From IMG/VR virus record IMGVR_UViG_3300031692_000005, positions 1-46,689 of that record: a stretch of 46,689 nucleotides of DNA; one strand, written 5' to 3'. Numbering within the stretch: position 1 is the stretch's first letter; each line of letters starts with the position of its first letter. This DNA is from a virus. The notes below the pieces were generated by a model. That model did no database searches, was not told where the DNA came from, and worked only from the letters and a program-made list of their open reading frames with translations. Both the position numbers and the translations under genes were made by a program. This document shows, one piece after another, positions 43,825-46,689 of this stretch.

Positions 43825-45862
43825 GAGGAACCCTCCTTACAGGGATATTGGTTCTGCTGGGAGATAGCCTCGTCGGTAACTGTGTAAGTTGACCTTTCAT
43901 AGAATCAGGCGTGAACAACCTGTTGAACACCTGCTTCACCTCGGGCGTTGCCTTGAGCTTCTTGTGCTTGGTGATCAACTCCGTAATCCACGTACCAAAA
44001 CGCTGAAATACCTTCTTGAGCTTCGGTGTAGGAGCCTCTCCACCTTTCAGGTACTCCAACATCCAGCGCACAATCTGATGCTCGGTAGGTTCATCCCAAC
44101 GGATGGAACCACCACCAGGACTAGCCGCCTTTGCCAGAGTAAGAAGATCCTCTCTCGGCATCCAACGCAGGAAGACGTGAATGGGCTCGTGCAAGGCCAC
44201 TTCCAAGCGTGTACCGTTGCTGAATCCTTCTTCTGCGATCTTGTCCGAGAAACTGATCAGGGCGCGCTGGTCTTCCATGAAGTGCGTGAGACCCAAGGTC
44301 ATGGATCCCTTGTCAAAGAAAGGATGCCCAGGGATGAGTTGATCGTGTTGAGTGCCGGAGGTCACGCCTCGGAACATCCGGCCGATCATCGTATCCATGT
44401 CTTCACCGTAGGCTTTCGCCAACCCCTGGTGAACACGCAGAACCGACACCCATTCCTTGCGATTCATGCCCGTGTACGTGCGCATGCCATGAGCGTATTG
44501 CTTCCAGGTGAGGGGCTCGCCCGCACGAGCCACCGTCGCGTAGAGGTTCTCGGCAGCAGTTTTGATCTTGGGCGTCAGGCTGGTGGGTTCAAAGCCTTCC
44601 GGAGACGCATCCGGCATGGCCCGTGTTCCCACGGGCTGCTCCTCGGGTGCTCCGGCGGGGTAGCCGTACCGCTTCCGTCCGAACTGACGGGCACCCGTGG
44701 GGGGCATTTGGGTCTCGCCTACGTTGTGGACCGGGGGCACCGGCTCAGGCCCGAACTTGGCCGGATTGGGCTCGACCCCCGGGAGATGCCCCTTCATGGC
44801 ACCACCGGCCGCCTCTTCGTACCGCTTCCAGACATCGCTGATCGTCGGGTTGTGCTCAGGGATGGGCGGCAGCTCGTCAAGAATGGGCTTGAGCGTCTTG
44901 ACCCGCTGGCGAGCTATCATCCCCGGGAGACCCTCTTGAATGACCTCCTTCGGCAGGGGTAGCTCCTGGGGCACAGAACCAGGCCCCATGACGGTTTCAG
45001 GCAGGTGGCCTACCGGTAGCCCCAAATCCTGTTGGCGGGCTCTGCCCACCAGCCCCAGCCGACCCTGCGTGGGGATTCCAAGCTCCCCCTGGATACCCGG
45101 CGCGGCACCCCGAGCCATGCCAGAGGTCAAGCGGCGCTGGATTGCCCCCGAGGTGCCCTGGATGTCCTCCACCCCTTTGGGGCCTAGTCGTTGCAACCGC
45201 TGGTTGAGCCAGCGAGGCAGGCCGTAGTTGCTGGCCTTGGGTCCTATGGCCGGATCCATGGCCGCCTCCGCCCAATCGAGCGTCTTGCGCAGCGTTGCAT
45301 TGGCCGCGAGAGCCCCGCTCTTGGCCAACTTGGGCTGGAGGAGACTGCGGTAGGCCATGGAGGTGCCCGTGCCCAGCGCCTTGGCCCCAACCACGGAGCC
45401 TACATCCCACCACAGGTTTCTCCCAGCAGTCTCAGGGTCCGCGAACTCGGAAAGCGCCCGGCCGATCATCCATCCCATCCCGCGCCCTACCAATGAGCCC
45501 ACCGGTCCGCGCACGGCCATCCCGGCCGCGCCCAAGCCATAGCCGATCGGACCCTCCATCGCCGCGCCCAGCAAGCTCAAAACCTTGTCATCGGACGTAG
45601 GACCTGACCAACCCGGCTGCACCGCCCGGCGGGCCTCACCCATCAACTTAGCCGCTTTGGGCCTGCGACCCGACTTCTCCATGTCCTCGTACATGCGATA
45701 CGTCCCAGGACTGGAAAGGGCGAGCACCTGCTTGGCCGTCTGGCGACTGAGTGCCTCACCGGCTTGAGAACCCAGATCCAATGCCTTCTTGACCCAATCG
45801 TCTCCCACCGGAGGGGGTTCTGCTACCCGCGTCTTGGGCGCAATGTATTTCGGACGTGGCAT
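43814..45862 (-). CDS. Internal virion protein with HEXXH metalloprotease-like domain
   Basis: 682 residues, ATG overlapping the preceding stop (TAATG). The first ~330 residues are Gly/Ala-rich and membrane-tending (GPIGYGLGAAGMAVRGPVG). A Pro-rich linker follows, then a C-terminal domain with EVALHEPIHVFLRWM. That is a zincin HEXXH near residue 557, followed by DEPTEHQIVRWMLEYL, which could give a third ligand. It may be a virion-borne zinc protease acting during assembly or entry. The motif is short and activity is inferred. Confidence 0.7.
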   Translation of the reverse strand: MPRPKYIAPKTRVAEPPPVGDDWVKKALDLGSQAGEALSRQTAKQVLALSSPGTYRMYEDMEKSGRRPKAAKLMGEARRAVQPGWSGPTSDDKVLSLLGAAMEGPIGYGLGAAGMAVRGPVGSLVGRGMGWMIGRALSEFADPETAGRNLWWDVGSVVGAKALGTGTSMAYRSLLQPKLAKSGALAANATLRKTLDWAEAAMDPAIGPKASNYGLPRWLNQRLQRLGPKGVEDIQGTSGAIQRRLTSGMARGAAPGIQGELGIPTQGRLGLVGRARQQDLGLPVGHLPETVMGPGSVPQELPLPKEVIQEGLPGMIARQRVKTLKPILDELPPIPEHNPTISDVWKRYEEAAGGAMKGHLPGVEPNPAKFGPEPVPPVHNVGETQMPPTGARQFGRKRYGYPAGAPEEQPVGTRAMPDASPEGFEPTSLTPKIKTAAENLYATVARAGEPLTWKQYAHGMRTYTGMNRKEWVSVLRVHQGLAKAYGEDMDTMIGRMFRGVTSGTQHDQLIPGHPFFDKGSMTLGLTHFMEDQRALISFSDKIAEEGFSNGTRLEVALHEPIHVFLRWMPREDLLTLAKAASPGGGSIRWDEPTEHQIVRWMLEYLKGGEAPTPKLKKVFQRFGTWITELITKHKKLKATPEVKQVFNRLFTPDSMKGQLTQLPTRLSPSRTNIPVRRVPRAR

Positions 45863-46689
45863 TATTTCTTCCCCTTGGAAGGAGTCTTCTTCTTGCCACG
45901 GTAGTAGTTGATCGCGGAACCATTGTACTGATCCCAGAAGCGCTTCAGAGCCTGACCCACGGGCTCCATTTGCCCTGTCTGCGTAAGCTGCGACTCCATC
46001 ACGTTCTCAGGCCGCATGCCCGGGCGAAAGTCCCGAGCGAAGCCTTGGGATGCGGGAATCGTTCCACCACCCCAGGAAGGAACCTGCTGCTGACCCAGAG
46101 CAGTATGCCCGTAGGCTTCCAACAGATGGGCGGGAATCATCTGCTGGCCTTCCTGCACAAGGGCTTGTTCCTGACCCATCGGAGTCTGAGGTGTTGCAGA
46201 GGCCCCGCTCGGGGCGGGGCCTCCGCTCTGCGGCAACCCCTGACCGCCACCACTGGTTACAGGTTGCTGCATAGAACCGTAGGGATTGTTGGCTTGCTGC
46301 CAATAGAACTGAGCCGCCTGATCAGCGTAGTCCTGGATCGACTGCTGCGTATCGGGCGGAATCATGCGGAAGATTTGGTCATAGGTGAGAGGCGTACCGA
46401 AGTTGCTCTGCTCTACTGCGGCGATGCGAGCGGACAACTCAGGATCCTGCTGAATCGCCAAGGAGAGACCTTCCTTCATAAGGTCCCCTCGCACGCGAGC
46501 CTGTCCCTCGTACAAACGCAAGGCGTTCTCGTTACTCCACGGATCTCCCTGCATCTGGGGTTGATTCTGCTTGGCCTGGAGTTGAGCAGCATCAAGCATG
46601 GCCGGCGCGTATTGACCGAACTGACTCTGATTCATGCCCTGAGCCCAAGGGAGCTGCTGGGACACGGATTCCGGGACCGGACCATACTG
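45862..46689 (-). CDS. Glutamine-rich internal virion protein, C-terminal part
   Basis: The continuation of the gene that starts at 466; the last 127 bases here duplicate bases 1-127. The joined protein has 388 residues: Gln/Ala/Pro/Gly-rich throughout, no clear catalytic motif, and a basic tail (YYRGKKKTPSKGKK). A GTG at 46665 could look like a start but lies mid-gene. The tail overlaps the next start in a TAATG junction, so expression with the 682-residue protein is coupled. Confidence 0.85.
   Translation of the reverse strand, partial: QYGPVPESVSQQLPWAQGMNQSQFGQYAPAMLDAAQLQAKQNQPQMQGDPWSNENALRLYEGQARVRGDLMKEGLSLAIQQDPELSARIAAVEQSNFGTPLTYDQIFRMIPPDTQQSIQDYADQAAQFYWQQANNPYGSMQQPVTSGGGQGLPQSGGPAPSGASATPQTPMGQEQALVQEGQQMIPAHLLEAYGHTALGQQQVPSWGGGTIPASQGFARDFRPGMRPENVMESQLTQTGQMEPVGQALKRFWDQYNGSAINYYRGKKKTPSKGKK
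46563..46689. repeat. Terminal direct repeat marking contig circularity (right copy)
   Basis: Identical to bases 1-127; see the left copy. Removing one copy gives an intact reading frame across the junction. Confidence 0.95.

Noticed and set aside
46665-46689. Start of the Gln-rich gene at the GTG 46665
   Set aside because: The frame continues without a stop across the circular join to an ATG with a good ribosome site at 466.

Overview
The window is one complete, circularly closed genome of a virulent tailed dsDNA bacteriophage. Its first and last 127 bases are identical, which leaves about 46,562 unique bases. It has a head module (terminase, portal, scaffold, HK97-type capsid), two head-tail adaptors, and very large internal proteins. 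It has no tape measure, sheath, integrase, repressor-integrase cassette or tRNA. This points to a podovirus-like lytic phage of a bacterium whose genes use strong Shine-Dalgarno sites. The host cannot be named from the sequence.

Layout. A divergent, mostly non-coding control region lies at about 17,980-18,914. It holds two long hairpins, three 34-bp tandem repeats, five CTTGYAC boxes and two sigma70-like promoters. Leftward from it, on the minus strand and through the contig join, runs the late block. In order of transcription it carries small and large terminase, portal, small head proteins, scaffold, capsid, a capsid-adjacent protein, a strong hairpin, a zinc-ribbon protein, a glycosyltransferase with a nested gene, and two adaptors. 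About nine tail or receptor-binding proteins follow. The block ends with three internal virion proteins, a holin-like protein and a proline-rich protein, at 39,885.

Rightward, on the plus strand, comes the early/middle block. From 18.9 to 27.7 kb it is a run of small accessory genes: zinc-finger proteins, a sliding-clamp-like protein, a RadC/JAMM protein, a triplicated Cys/His family, a Lar-like protein and a permuted NlpC/P60-like peptidase. A compact terminator-promoter-micro-ORF-terminator cassette sits at 25.15-25.46 kb. From 27.7 to 36.4 kb is the replication/recombination module: primase, M15 peptidase, a uracil-DNA-glycosylase/exonuclease/polymerase fusion, gp32-like SSB, Cas4/RecB-like nuclease, DnaB-like helicase, HTH protein, RuvC-like resolvase and methyltransferase. 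These genes are chained by unusually long out-of-frame overlaps. The block ends with an A/T-richer 796-residue repeat protein carrying a DUF6745-like C-terminal domain, a small TGHAH-motif protein and several small genes. The two transcription units collide tail-to-tail at about 39.9-40.4 kb, over a hairpin-rich stretch.

How the parts work together: the replication module supplies primase, helicase, polymerase with built-in uracil surveillance, SSB, perhaps a clamp, and nucleases that resolve branched DNA. The late block builds the head, packages DNA and makes a short tail with ejectable internal proteins, one of them with an HEXXH metalloprotease motif. The strongest candidates for undescribed biology are the DUF6745-like repeat-protein module, the micro-cassette with a Trp-Trp leader peptide, the triplicated Cys/His family and the chain of overlapping genes. 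All functions rest on motif reading without database searches.
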